Origin: CAG-390 sp045531455
GTDB lineage: Bacteria > Bacillota > Clostridia > Oscillospirales > CAG-272
DNA length: 30,814 bases
Direction: 5' to 3'
Assembly (NCBI GenBank): GCA_045531455.1
Contig: JAZSEA010000002.1
Span: forward strand, 1-30,814
How positions within the stretch are numbered: position 1 is the first letter of the stretch; each line of letters begins with the position of its first letter. The notes under the pieces are model-generated. The model made no database searches. It was not told the DNA's origin and was given only the letters and a program-made list of their open reading frames with translations. Both the position numbers and the translations under genes were made by a program. Below, one piece after another: positions 1 to 7,784 of this stretch.

Positions 1-82
1 GGTGTTTATTTAAAGTAAAGCGTAGCGCAAGCTTAGCAAACCTGCGGTTTTCGAGGCTCAACTCGGTAAGCTCTCATGAAAC

Positions 83-114
83 AACAAAGGATAGGCAAAA
101 GCCTATCCTTTGTT
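83..114 (+). terminator. Hairpin, probable terminator of an upstream gene
   Basis: A perfect 14-bp stem (AACAAAGGATAGGC, 83-96, with 101-114) closes an AAAA loop. The right arm ends in TTTGTT, but there is no long T run beyond it. It probably ends transcription entering from the left edge. No gene is visible in bases 1-82, so whatever it terminates lies outside the window. Confidence 0.55.
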
Positions 115-302
115 ATTAATAAAGATAAATCCAAACCTCACCGTCGTGTGATAAGGTTCGGATTCTTGCTGTCGCCACCCGATTCTTGGGGGCGGCAACT
201 TGCCGCTGGTACGAGTGTTCATAACGAAACTACTCAAAATACTTTGCTTTACGGCATTCAAAACATATTCTGATCGTGCCTTGCCTATAAAAAACAGATA
301 AC
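115..302. other. Gene-free leader region before the TnpV-like gene
   Basis: I see no convincing gene here. A 65-codon frame (76-273) starts inside the preceding hairpin, has no ribosome binding site and resembles nothing I know. The region holds a hairpin of two 7-bp arms (GCGGCAA, 192-198; TTGCCGC, 200-206) around one base, which could be a leader structure for the TnpV-like gene that follows. Confidence 0.4.
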
Positions 303-317
303 GAAAGGAATATGATT

Positions 318-689
318 ATGGAAAAGTACATTACTAAAAACGGCATCAGATACGAACTTCGCGGAGAACAATACTACCCGACGCTTGAAATCTCCGAGCA
401 AACTAACTACGAAATCGGCAAATACGGACACCTTCATCTTGACTTTATCAAGAAGCACCGCAGAGGAACATACACCACCCTGCTGACCGAAGGACGTTTG
501 AATGAATATCTTCACAGTATCGACGAGCAGGCGCATCAACAGATCGACTTGCATATCTCACATATGGCAAAGCAAATGGGAGTGACCGAAGAACTCAAAG
601 CCTCCGATACGCTGCGCTGGGTGCAAATGATGAATAGCATCAAGGCAAGCGCTGAGAAAATCGTGCTAAAGGAGGTAGTCTACAAATGA
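318..689 (+). CDS. tnpV: TnpV-like transposon-encoded protein
   Basis: The 123-aa product resembles TnpV, a small accessory protein of Tn4451-type elements of Clostridia whose molecular role is unknown. Visible features are the N-terminal pattern KNGIRYELRGEQYYP, a G-R/K-x-G-H-L-H segment near residues 36-42, and the C-terminal run VTEELKASDTLRWVQMMNSI, both typical as I remember the family. The start at 318 is preferred over ATG 312 because AAAGGA at 304-309 lies at proper spacing only from 318. Its TGA overlaps the ATG of the next gene (ATGA), so the two are probably co-translated. TnpV marks the neighbourhood as a Tn4451-like mobile element, in agreement with the serine recombinase at 13.1-14.8 kb. 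Confidence 0.75.
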   Translation: MEKYITKNGIRYELRGEQYYPTLEISEQTNYEIGKYGHLHLDFIKKHRRGTYTTLLTEGRLNEYLHSIDEQAHQQIDLHISHMAKQMGVTEELKASDTLRWVQMMNSIKASAEKIVLKEVVYK

Positions 690-952
690 AGTCAATCATC
701 AACGAATTGTGGCACGGTAACATAATTCCTCAAGAGGATAGCCGAACCAACTCAAAGGAAATGAAAGAACTGCTCAGCTACATGGCACGGCATCACGAAG
801 ATCTCGAAAAGAGCTTCACAGACGAGCAGAAAGAAACATTCGAAAAGTTCCACGATTGCTGGAGCGAGTATATGAGTCTCGCTGAAGCAGCTATATTCGA
901 GTATGCCTTCAAGTTGGGAATGCAGATTGCTATAGAAACATTAACCAAATAA
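686..952 (+). CDS. DUF6809-like small protein, copy 1
   Basis: This 88-aa acidic helical protein follows a strong AAAGGAGGT site at 668-676 and overlaps the TnpV-like gene by 4 bp. It contains ELWHGNI near the N-terminus, a central helix with DEQKETFEKFHDC, and a C-terminal segment FEYAFKLGMQIAIE. The same pattern recurs in the protein at 27247-27534, so the two are homologues. I associate the pattern with DUF6809, a family of unknown function common in clostridial mobile elements. No catalytic motif is visible. A strong terminator follows directly at 957-997. Confidence 0.65.
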   Translation: MKSIINELWHGNIIPQEDSRTNSKEMKELLSYMARHHEDLEKSFTDEQKETFEKFHDCWSEYMSLAEAAIFEYAFKLGMQIAIETLTK

Positions 953-956
953 AGTA

Positions 957-997
957 AAAGCAATCCAACATAGTTAAAAATAATGTTGGATTGCTTT
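957..997 (+). terminator. Intrinsic terminator after the TnpV/DUF6809 pair
   Basis: AAAGCAATCCAACA (957-970) pairs perfectly with TGTTGGATTGCTTT (984-997), giving a 14-bp stem with a 13-nt A-rich loop. It lies 4 bp after the DUF6809-like stop codon and before the next promoter. Confidence 0.75.
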
Positions 998-1014
998 CCG
1001 TCTATATGAACAAC

Positions 1015-1043
1015 TTGAAAAAGAACATATTTTATGGTATAAT
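1015..1043 (+). promoter_or_regulatory. Sigma-A promoter of the RES-domain gene
   Basis: TTGAAA (1015-1020) and TATAAT (1038-1043) are separated by 17 bp. The -10 box is preceded by TGG, as in most promoters of this window. AGGAGGA precedes the ATG at 1081. Confidence 0.8.
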
Positions 1044-1080
1044 ATAAGTGCAAATGATTATTTACTTCAGGAGGAACACA

Positions 1081-2145
1081 ATGGACAAGTTGCTTGAAAT
1101 ATTAGAAAGTTTCCGTTGCCACCTGCACCGTGATAATAAAACAATGTTTGAGTTTTTAAGCGGAAATTATGCTCAATACATAACAACATTAAAAGAATCC
1201 ATATCTCCATCGGACAATACTTTGGTTGGCGAAGAAATGTGCAGAATGGTAGAAGCTAAATTGCCAGAAATAGAATCCAACGCTAAACAACTGTTAGAGG
1301 TGCTACGATTACATGAATCAGGAAGAATAGTCGATGCCTCTATTAAAGCTTTTGAAACTTTTGAGGAAATGAAGCCCGAAATGATGCAACGGTATTCTGG
1401 GGCTTTTATACGAGAAATTTATTATAGAATTAGAGGAAGCATTACTTTCCCTATTGAAAGAAAAGAACTGTTCCACATTCCTGCTACCATGAGGCAGTTG
1501 GTAAAAACCGAAAGATATAGCATGCCTGGATACCCCTGCATATATTTAGCTTCTCAAGCAGAGTTGTGTTGGTACGAATGCGAAAAGCCAGAACAGTTCA
1601 CTATCGTAAAATATGATATACCACAAGAAGAAAACGATTATCTAAAATTTATAGACTTCTCCGAAAAATTAATGCCGCTAAAGCACAGCTTCTTCTGTTG
1701 GTTTCATAATGAACAAGATAAGCAAGCGGTCAGAAGATATTTATTGAAACACATTTGCACTTATCCATTGAGAGCAGCTTGCTCGGTAGTCACCCAATAT
1801 CCGAAAGCCGATTTTAAAGAAGAATATATCATACCTCAGTTATTACTCCAATGGGTTGCACACGATGACTATTTTGATGGGATTCGCTATGAGTCGTGTA
1901 GTTCGAGTGATGAGGTTAAATCAATGGGTGGTCATAATATAGTCCTTGTATCAAAATCATTCGATGCAGACGGATACGACGAGAGATTTAGAAAATCTCT
2001 TAAACTTGGTGTGCCGCAACGATTTGACATAAACAAAATTGAGGTTGATCCGAGATTAACCGACCTTTTGAAAGATCGTGATATTAGAGAAACACCATCT
2101 TTGTGGGGATTGGAATCAATTTCGGACGAATACGATTACATCTGA
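1081..2145 (+). CDS. RES-domain protein (putative NAD+-targeting enzyme)
   Basis: The 354-aa product carries a RES-like domain from about residue 110 to 290. The family signature is visible as Y115-R116-I-R118, then FHIP, then R145-Y146-S147-M-P-G-Y-P, then IYLA, then CWYE with Glu166. Arg and Glu at these places form the active site in RES toxins, which consume NAD+ in RES-Xre toxin-antitoxin pairs. This protein is much longer than classic RES toxins (about 150-200 aa). The first 100 residues form an acidic helical region with no recognised family. No Xre-RES antitoxin gene is adjacent. The start at 1081 is chosen because an AGGAGGA site lies just upstream; a GTG at 1048 lies too close to the -10 box. 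It has its own promoter and terminator. The RES fold is likely; toxin or defence activity is inference. Confidence 0.65.
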   Translation: MDKLLEILESFRCHLHRDNKTMFEFLSGNYAQYITTLKESISPSDNTLVGEEMCRMVEAKLPEIESNAKQLLEVLRLHESGRIVDASIKAFETFEEMKPEMMQRYSGAFIREIYYRIRGSITFPIERKELFHIPATMRQLVKTERYSMPGYPCIYLASQAELCWYECEKPEQFTIVKYDIPQEENDYLKFIDFSEKLMPLKHSFFCWFHNEQDKQAVRRYLLKHICTYPLRAACSVVTQYPKADFKEEYIIPQLLLQWVAHDDYFDGIRYESCSSSDEVKSMGGHNIVLVSKSFDADGYDERFRKSLKLGVPQRFDINKIEVDPRLTDLLKDRDIRETPSLWGLESISDEYDYI

Positions 2146-2160
2146 TTAAATATTGAAAAC

Positions 2161-2202
2161 AAACCGATAGCATGAGCTTTGTTCGTGTTATCGGTTTTTC
2201 TT
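2161..2202 (+). terminator. Intrinsic terminator of the RES-domain gene
   Basis: AAACCGATA (2161-2169) pairs with TATCGGTTT (2189-2197), and the T-rich run continues to about 2205 (TTTTTCTTTTT). It resembles the terminator at 3093-3127 in its outer sequence. Confidence 0.75.
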
Positions 2203-2275
2203 TTTGCCGTAATTACTCACAACCTATTGACAAATCATGAAACAATGAATTATATCTGTTATATTACTTAAGAGA

Positions 2276-2304
2276 TTGAAAAAGCTTCAAATTTATGATA
2301 TAAT
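2276..2304 (+). promoter_or_regulatory. Sigma-A promoter of the metallopeptidase-like gene
   Basis: TTGAAA (2276-2281) and TATAAT (2299-2304) with a 17-bp spacer. The layout nearly copies that of the preceding gene. Confidence 0.75.
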
Positions 2305-2327
2305 GGACTTGTTAATGGGGGCACGAT

Positions 2328-3080
2328 ATGATAAATGAAACTTACTACATAAACGAATTAAAAAAACACGAATACAACTTCAAAAAATTCATGGGAATTG
2401 AAACATTTCCACAATATACGATATGTTCAAAAGAAGCATCTGTTTTGTCTGCAGATTCTCAAGGTTATGAATCCATTGCTCGTTCACATTTTGATGTTAA
2501 AAACAATACCCATACACTTACAATTAGCACGAACTGTGAACTGTGTGAATACATAATGTTTCATGAATTTACGCATATGCTTGATTCCGAAAATTATGTA
2601 AAAAATGATCCTACTCGCTATATTGGTTTATCAGGATTCACAGAATATCATGCATCACAAATAGAACTAATGGCACTGTTAGGTCTAAGTTCAATCAAAA
2701 ATAAACCATCATTTGGTATGAATCGGATAATATATACTATTTCAGGAGAAAAAAGCGTTAAACAGTATATTTCAGAAAAACAACAACATGCAATAGAATT
2801 GTTCAGCAGAGATAATTTCCCATCAAGTATAGAAACCTTGAACGCATCATTTGGCGTTCTTTATAATTATTGGGGATTGCGCTCTATATGTAAAATGTAT
2901 GCTACCGATTACATGGAAGATATTCGAAATCAGAGTTTCTTAAAATATATCCCCACAAGTGTATTTGTTATTCAAAATGGCATTATGCGTGGATGGCTTA
3001 GCGATTCTACCATCGATAAAAGTATAGATTTGTACGCCAGAACGATATGTTCACTTATTCAACAATATAAATTACACTAA
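2328..3080 (+). CDS. HExxH zinc metallopeptidase-like protein
   Basis: This 250-aa protein has the motif FHEFTHMLD, giving HExxH at residues 79-83, followed 23 residues later by TEYHA with Glu106, a plausible third zinc ligand (gluzincin-like arrangement). There is no signal peptide or membrane segment, so it should act in the cytosol. I do not recognise the family; it is not a clear ImmA/IrrE protein because no XRE partner is attached or adjacent. The gene has its own promoter and terminator and a weak GGGGG ribosome binding site. It sits next to the RES-domain gene with near-identical architecture, so both look like cargo of the same element. Zinc binding is well supported; substrate and role are unknown. 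Confidence 0.6.
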   Translation: MINETYYINELKKHEYNFKKFMGIETFPQYTICSKEASVLSADSQGYESIARSHFDVKNNTHTLTISTNCELCEYIMFHEFTHMLDSENYVKNDPTRYIGLSGFTEYHASQIELMALLGLSSIKNKPSFGMNRIIYTISGEKSVKQYISEKQQHAIELFSRDNFPSSIETLNASFGVLYNYWGLRSICKMYATDYMEDIRNQSFLKYIPTSVFVIQNGIMRGWLSDSTIDKSIDLYARTICSLIQQYKLH

Positions 3081-3092
3081 ATTTCAACCAAG

Positions 3093-3133
3093 AACTGATA
3101 GTACGAATTCTGTTCGTATTATCAGTTTTTTTC
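3093..3133 (+). terminator. Intrinsic terminator of the metallopeptidase-like gene
   Basis: The stem AACTGATA-G-TACGAA (3093-3107) pairs with TTCGTA-T-TATCAGTT (3113-3127) with one mismatch, and is followed by a run of seven or more T. Confidence 0.85.
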
Positions 3134-3182
3134 TTTCATCCGTAATTGCGAGGATTTATTTGTTTAGGAATTGTAAAACATC

Positions 3183-3211
3183 TTGATTTATTCATAAAAA
3201 TGTGGTATAAT
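3183..3211 (+). promoter_or_regulatory. Sigma-A promoter of the putative structured RNA
   Basis: TTGATT (3183-3188) and TATAAT (3206-3211) are 17 bp apart with TGTGG before the -10 box. The expected transcription start, about 7 nt downstream, falls at 3218, the first base of a long inverted repeat. Confidence 0.75.
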
Positions 3212-3217
3212 AACTAT

Positions 3218-3431
3218 GCTCAACAAAACTAAATAAAATGAAATAGGGGTATTTTCTCTTTATGGGGATACTGTACCCTTTTTTAGCCATAACTATTTTT
3301 GGAATTTGGTAAAAGCGCAAGCTCCACTAAATGGTTATGGATAGTAATACCCTAATTTCATTTTAGTTTTGTTGAGCGACAATCGGGGTTTGCGTTTTTC
3401 GGTGCGTTGACTCCGGTCAGCGCACTTTTTT
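3218..3431 (+). ncRNA. Putative structured non-coding RNA of about 210 nt
   Basis: A promoter, a folded region and a terminator follow one another with no reading frame inside. The first 16 nt of the expected transcript (GCTCAACAAAACTAAA, 3218-3233) pair perfectly with TTTAGTTTTGTTGAGC (3362-3377). The stem continues inwards as AATGAAAT/ATTTCATT and GGGTATT/AATACCC with small bulges, for about 33 pairs. Inside are CCATAAC (3287-3293) pairing with GTTATGG (3334-3340), and AGC-GCAA-GCT (3314-3323), a GNRA tetraloop hairpin. After the long stem, GTGCGTTGAC pairs with GTCAGCGCAC and runs into TTTTTT. The design recalls 6S RNA or a retron a1/a2 stem, but I cannot match either and no reverse transcriptase is nearby. 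The following XRE gene has its own promoter, so this is probably not a leader. Confidence 0.65.
3402..3431 (+). terminator. Terminator of the putative structured RNA
   Basis: GTGCGTTGAC pairs with GTCAGCGCAC (one G-U pair) around TCC/G and leads into TTTTTTATT. It is among the strongest terminators in the window and lies about 25 nt after the closing stem. Confidence 0.8.
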
Positions 3432-3477
3432 ATTACCCATATCAACCGCCATTGATAGTGCTTAAACTGAAGGTTTA

Positions 3478-3506
3478 TTTACTTTATATCAGATATGTGG
3501 TATAAT
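3478..3506 (+). promoter_or_regulatory. Sigma-A promoter of the XRE-ABC exporter operon
   Basis: TTTACT (3478-3483) and TATAAT (3501-3506) are 17 bp apart, with ATGTGG before the -10 box. GGAAGGAGA precedes the ATG at 3532. Confidence 0.75.
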
Positions 3507-3531
3507 TTTACTAACGGAAGGAGATGGAACT

Positions 3532-3954
3532 ATGCAGAAAGACAATATAATCGGTCTAAAAATCGCATATTACAGAAAGCTCAATGGATTTACACAAGAA
3601 GAATTAGCTGAAAAGGTTGGTGTCTCCTGCCAAGCGGTATCTAAATGGGAGCAGCAGATTAGTTGCCCCGATATTATGCTTCTGCCCGAACTTGCCAAGA
3701 TATTCAGCGTCACGATTGATGAACTGTTTGGGAACACAAGCGACAAGGAGATCGTTTACAGTTTTGTAGGGAATGTGCCGTGGAACGACGACGGAAAACT
3801 CCGTATCGCTGTTTATAGTGGTCGCAAGCTTATGGAGCAAAGTGAGCATATCTGCTCTGAAGGAATCAATCTTATCAACCTTCAGTTTCACGGTGAGCGG
3901 TATAATGTTAACGGTGTCTGCAAGGTGAACTGTGTCAAAGCTGATAAAGAATAA
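3532..3954 (+). CDS. XRE-family transcriptional regulator
   Basis: The 140-aa protein begins with a Cro/C1-type helix-turn-helix (residues 9-62: YYRKLNGFTQEELAEKVGVS, then QAVSKWEQ and the IFSVTIDELFG end). The C-terminal part (about 75-140) has short beta-rich repeats ending in YNVNGVCKVNCVKADKE. In relatives I know, such a domain continues as repeated V-N-G/C-x-V units, so this copy may be shortened at its C-terminus. The gene lies 28 bp before the ABC exporter pair and probably controls it. The inducer is unknown. Confidence 0.75.
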   Translation: MQKDNIIGLKIAYYRKLNGFTQEELAEKVGVSCQAVSKWEQQISCPDIMLLPELAKIFSVTIDELFGNTSDKEIVYSFVGNVPWNDDGKLRIAVYSGRKLMEQSEHICSEGINLINLQFHGERYNVNGVCKVNCVKADKE

Positions 3955-3982
3955 AATCAGCGTGTCATTTAAGAGGAAATCA

Positions 3983-5824
3983 ATGAAAAAAGAAAAAGAA
4001 CAAAAGCAAAAGAAGAAACGGATAGATTGGAAGCGAACATTTAAGAACAATGGTTATATGCTCAGACTCATTATCAAAGCTTGTCCCGGCGTGCCGATAT
4101 TGGCTTTGGTATCTACCGTGTTCGGTTCGGTTCATTCTTTCTTATTGAATACCTATCTATATCAATACGCCCTTAACGCATTGCAGGAGGGCAAAGAATT
4201 AAAGATTATTCTAATCACGCTCGGATGTATGTTTGGATACTCTATTTTGTATATGCTGTTCCGAAGTATATCGAGCTGTTATTTTGAGTTAAAGTATCCG
4301 AAAGTAGAAGCTTATATTCAAAATCTGCTACAGAAGAAAGCAGTTGAAGTCGATCTCGCTTGTTTTGAAAGTTCGGCATTTTACGATACATACGTGAAAG
4401 CTACGAGCGAAGCGACGAACAGAGCCTATACGGTAATGAATAACATACTTGATGTTATTTGGATAACAATAGAAGTTGTTGCAATAGGCACTTTGATTAT
4501 TACTATAGACCCCATATTCTTGATCCTTGCATTTTTGCCGTTTTTGTGTACGCTTCTCATTGGTAAGAAGCGCAACCGTCTCAAATACGACTATAATATG
4601 CGAAACAAAGAAGTGGCAAGGCAACGCGACTATGTGCGCAGAACATTCTATTTGAACGACTTCTCAAAAGAAATGCGCCTTACGGAAATGTGGAAGGTAA
4701 TGTATAAGCGTATGCACTCAAGCATTTCCGAAATGAAGGAGATCGTAAACAAATACGGCTATAAAATGATGTTCTTCCGCTATTTGTTTGACTTTATTTT
4801 CGACGTTGTTGTCCATTCGGGAACTATCGTTCTTGCGGCTTTCAAGACGCTTGTGGCAAAGAATATGCTCCTTGGAGATTGCTTTGTAGTAATCAACTCA
4901 ATTTCTAATATTGCGGGTAGTGTCAACTATATGGGTGACGTTTTCTTCAAACTCGATGAGAATTCGCTTTATGTTGATAATCTCCGTGACTTCTTAGAGT
5001 ACGAGGTACATATTGCAGAGGATGAAAATGCACCCGTTGTTCCATCCTTCCAAAAACTTGAACTCAAGAATATGACCTTTGGATATGAAGGTCAAGAGAA
5101 ACCTGCGCTTACCAATGTAAATCTTACCGTAAATATTGGTGAGAAAATTGCCATCGTAGGACATAACGGTGCGGGAAAGACAACTCTTATCAAGCTGTTG
5201 CAAAGATTGTATGATCCGAGCGAGGGTGAGATACTTATAAACGGAGAGAATATCAAGAATTATCGTCTCTCCTCTTATCGAAATCTCTTTGGAACAGTAT
5301 TCCAAGACTATCGTCTGTTTGCTACAACCGTTGCAGAAAATGTAATGCTTCGCGGTGATATTACAGATGAAGATAGAGCCACCGTTAGGGATGCTCTTAC
5401 AAGAACGGGTATTTATGATAAGGTTGAAGCTCTTTCAAACGGTGTTGATTCTAACGTAACAAGAGAATTTGACAATGAGGGCGCGATGTTCTCGGGTGGT
5501 GAAGCACAGAAGATCTCTATTGCAAGAATCTTTGCAGGCAACCAAGAGATCGTTATAATGGACGAGCCTACTTCTGCTCTTGACCCTATTGCCGAGCAAG
5601 AAATGTATCGTAATATGTTTGAAGCCTGCGAAGGCAAAACGGTTATTTTCATATCGCACCGACTTTCAAGTGCAACAATGGCAGACCGTGTTTATATGTT
5701 TGAGAACGGTGAGATCATCGAACAAGGAACGCATAGTGAGCTTCTTGCTATGAATGCCAAGTATGCAGATATGTGGCATAAGCAGGCAGATACCTACGCG
5801 GATGCAGAGGAGGTGACGGCATGA
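3983..5824 (+). CDS. ABC exporter half-transporter A (membrane + ATPase)
   Basis: The 613-aa product is a half-transporter: an N-terminal membrane domain with about six helices (roughly residues 40-330) and a C-terminal nucleotide-binding domain. Walker A is GHNGAGKTT (about 393-401), the signature FSGGE (about 503), Walker B IVIMDEPTSALD (about 520-531) and the switch His is in FISHR (about 557). The signature Leu is replaced by Phe and Gln by Glu, a common drift in heterodimeric exporters. The N-terminus is very Lys-rich. Start 3983 is preferred to GTG 3932 because AGAGGAA lies at fitting distance. Its TGA overlaps the next ATG by 4 bp, so both halves should be made together and pair in the membrane. 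Substrate is unknown; peptide or drug export is usual for the family. Confidence 0.88.
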   Translation: MKKEKEQKQKKKRIDWKRTFKNNGYMLRLIIKACPGVPILALVSTVFGSVHSFLLNTYLYQYALNALQEGKELKIILITLGCMFGYSILYMLFRSISSCYFELKYPKVEAYIQNLLQKKAVEVDLACFESSAFYDTYVKATSEATNRAYTVMNNILDVIWITIEVVAIGTLIITIDPIFLILAFLPFLCTLLIGKKRNRLKYDYNMRNKEVARQRDYVRRTFYLNDFSKEMRLTEMWKVMYKRMHSSISEMKEIVNKYGYKMMFFRYLFDFIFDVVVHSGTIVLAAFKTLVAKNMLLGDCFVVINSISNIAGSVNYMGDVFFKLDENSLYVDNLRDFLEYEVHIAEDENAPVVPSFQKLELKNMTFGYEGQEKPALTNVNLTVNIGEKIAIVGHNGAGKTTLIKLLQRLYDPSEGEILINGENIKNYRLSSYRNLFGTVFQDYRLFATTVAENVMLRGDITDEDRATVRDALTRTGIYDKVEALSNGVDSNVTREFDNEGAMFSGGEAQKISIARIFAGNQEIVIMDEPTSALDPIAEQEMYRNMFEACEGKTVIFISHRLSSATMADRVYMFENGEIIEQGTHSELLAMNAKYADMWHKQADTYADAEEVTA

Positions 5825-7638
5825 GCAAGGATAAGAATAAAGAGAAAAAGCATAGCATTATACGAGTATCAAAAAACTTGTGGTTTATGCTCAAATATTC
5901 TTTCAAGTATGCTCCTTCGTACACTCTTGTAACGCTCGGTGAAGCACTCGGACGTGGTGCATGGCACATTATTGGGGTGCTGTTTACTAAGTATTTGTTT
6001 GATGCGATAGAAGCAGGAATCGAATTCAAGACCGTCTTGTTTTGGATATTGCTTGTTGCTGGATATAACGCAGTGTTTGAATTGTTTAACAAATGGAGAC
6101 TTGAGGTGTATGTTCCAAAGGTCAAGCTGATACTTCACGAAGGTATTCAAAATGAGCTTTACAAGAAAGCGCGAGAACTCGACCAAAGCTGTTATGATGA
6201 TCCCGAGTTCTATAACGACTTCATTTGGGCGATACGTGAATCTGACAACCGTACCGTTCAGATTATGGAGAACTTCAGCATCTTTATTAACCGTATTGTA
6301 TCAAGCGCGGTTATCCTTGGCTTGCTTGCATCGATGGATTGGATTGTTGCAGTTGTACTCCTTGTTTCTGTAAGTCTTGGGTTTATTATCAAGAATAAGC
6401 TAAATAAAATCCGCTACGATAAGAACCTTGAGATGAACCCGATCAATCGAAAGCTCAGTTATATCGGACGTGTGTTTTACCTACAAGATTACGCGAAAGA
6501 ACTTCGTCAAGGTGGTATTGCAGAGCATCTAAGGAACGATTACAAGACAACAACCGATACAAAAATCACTTGTATCAAAAAGTATATGGGTAAGATCTTT
6601 GGATTCTCACTCATATCTACAATGCTTACGAACGTACTCCCGTCGGCAGGAGTGACGAGCTATTTGATCGTGCGTTATATCGTTGATCCTACGCTCTCGC
6701 TCGGTAGTTTTTCTGCAAGTATCAATGCAAGCTTCAAGCTCTATTGGACGATTGATGATATTGGAAACTATCTTAATAAATTTCACGAACATAGCCTTTA
6801 CATTGAGAAGGTGAAAAAGTTTATTGAATATGAGCCGCAGATCAATGGCGAAGAAACAGAGGTTCCGGCATTTGAATCGCTGACGATAAAGAATCTTGAT
6901 TTCGTATATCCCTTTACAAAGGATGAGAAAAAGACGCTCAAAGGTCTCGACCTTGAGATCAAGAAGGGCGAAAAGGTCGCATTTGTTGGATATAACGGCG
7001 CAGGAAAAACTACGCTTATCAAGCTTCTTATGAGACTTTACGATACCACAAGTGGCGAGATCCTTTATAATGGACGTAACATCAACGAATATGCTCCCGA
7101 TAAATACCGTGAGCATATTGGTGCGGTGTTCCAAGACTACAAGGTTTTCGCGGCAACCATCGCAGAGAACGTAATGGGCGGCGAATATACCGATGCCGAT
7201 GAAGAATCGGTTATGTCAGCGCTCCGCGCGGCATCTTTCGACGAAAAGTTGAAGCAGTTACCAAACGGAATTCATTCGCAGCTTACGACGGAGTTCAGCA
7301 AAGAAGGCGTTGGTCTCTCGGGCGGTGAGTCGCAGAAGATAGCAATCGCAAGAGTGTTTGCAAGACCCTTTGAGCTTATCATTATGGATGAGCCTTCAAG
7401 CGCCCTCGACCCGATTGCAGAGTATGAGCTTAATCAATCAATACTCAAAAACGCCGAGGGTAGAACGGTTATCTTCATATCCCACAGACTTTCCACCACG
7501 CGAATGGCGGATAAAATCTATATGTTCGACGGCGGTGAGATCGTTGAAAGCGGTTCTCACGATGAGTTGATGCTTTTGAATGGAATGTATGCTGAAATGT
7601 ATCGCGTACAAGCAAAGAAGTATAGAACGGCATCATAG
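5821..7638 (+). CDS. ABC exporter half-transporter B (membrane + ATPase)
   Basis: This 605-aa protein is the partner of the preceding half-transporter. It has a six-helix membrane domain and a C-terminal ATPase with Walker A GYNGAGKTT (about 390-398), signature LSGGES (about 499), Walker B IIMDEPSSALD (about 518-528) and FISHR (about 554). Both halves keep all catalytic motifs, so neither ATP site looks clearly degenerate. The two share sequence along their whole length and probably arose by duplication. Translation is coupled by the ATGA overlap. A terminator follows at 7650-7686. Confidence 0.88.
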   Translation: MSKDKNKEKKHSIIRVSKNLWFMLKYSFKYAPSYTLVTLGEALGRGAWHIIGVLFTKYLFDAIEAGIEFKTVLFWILLVAGYNAVFELFNKWRLEVYVPKVKLILHEGIQNELYKKARELDQSCYDDPEFYNDFIWAIRESDNRTVQIMENFSIFINRIVSSAVILGLLASMDWIVAVVLLVSVSLGFIIKNKLNKIRYDKNLEMNPINRKLSYIGRVFYLQDYAKELRQGGIAEHLRNDYKTTTDTKITCIKKYMGKIFGFSLISTMLTNVLPSAGVTSYLIVRYIVDPTLSLGSFSASINASFKLYWTIDDIGNYLNKFHEHSLYIEKVKKFIEYEPQINGEETEVPAFESLTIKNLDFVYPFTKDEKKTLKGLDLEIKKGEKVAFVGYNGAGKTTLIKLLMRLYDTTSGEILYNGRNINEYAPDKYREHIGAVFQDYKVFAATIAENVMGGEYTDADEESVMSALRAASFDEKLKQLPNGIHSQLTTEFSKEGVGLSGGESQKIAIARVFARPFELIIMDEPSSALDPIAEYELNQSILKNAEGRTVIFISHRLSTTRMADKIYMFDGGEIVESGSHDELMLLNGMYAEMYRVQAKKYRTAS

Positions 7639-7649
7639 TATTAAGTATT

Positions 7650-7692
7650 AAATACTCCTCGTATCAAAGCGGTATGAGGAGTATTTACTGTT
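7650..7692 (+). terminator. Terminator of the ABC exporter operon
   Basis: AAATACTCCTC (7650-7660) pairs perfectly with GAGGAGTATTT (7676-7686), 12 bp after the stop codon. The T-run is interrupted (TTTACTGTTTTATTT). Confidence 0.75.
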
Positions 7693-7726
7693 TTATTTCT
7701 TTGACCCTATATATGGTAGGCACCCA

Positions 7727-7755
7727 TTTACAAAACTGATATTTTGTGGTATAAT
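7727..7755 (+). promoter_or_regulatory. Sigma-A promoter of the membrane-anchored protein gene
   Basis: TTTACA (7727-7732) and TATAAT (7750-7755) with a 17-bp spacer and TGTGG before the -10 box. GGAGGTG precedes ATG 7785. Confidence 0.75.
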
Positions 7756-7784
7756 TATTATAGCAAATATATGGAGGTGTTCTT

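Noticed and set aside
76..273. 65-codon frame at the left edge
   Set aside because: It starts within a hairpin, has no ribosome binding site and resembles no protein family.
3218..3431. Structured RNA considered as a retron or 6S RNA
   Set aside because: No reverse transcriptase is next to it, and I cannot place the conserved central bubble of 6S RNA; the match is only in general shape.
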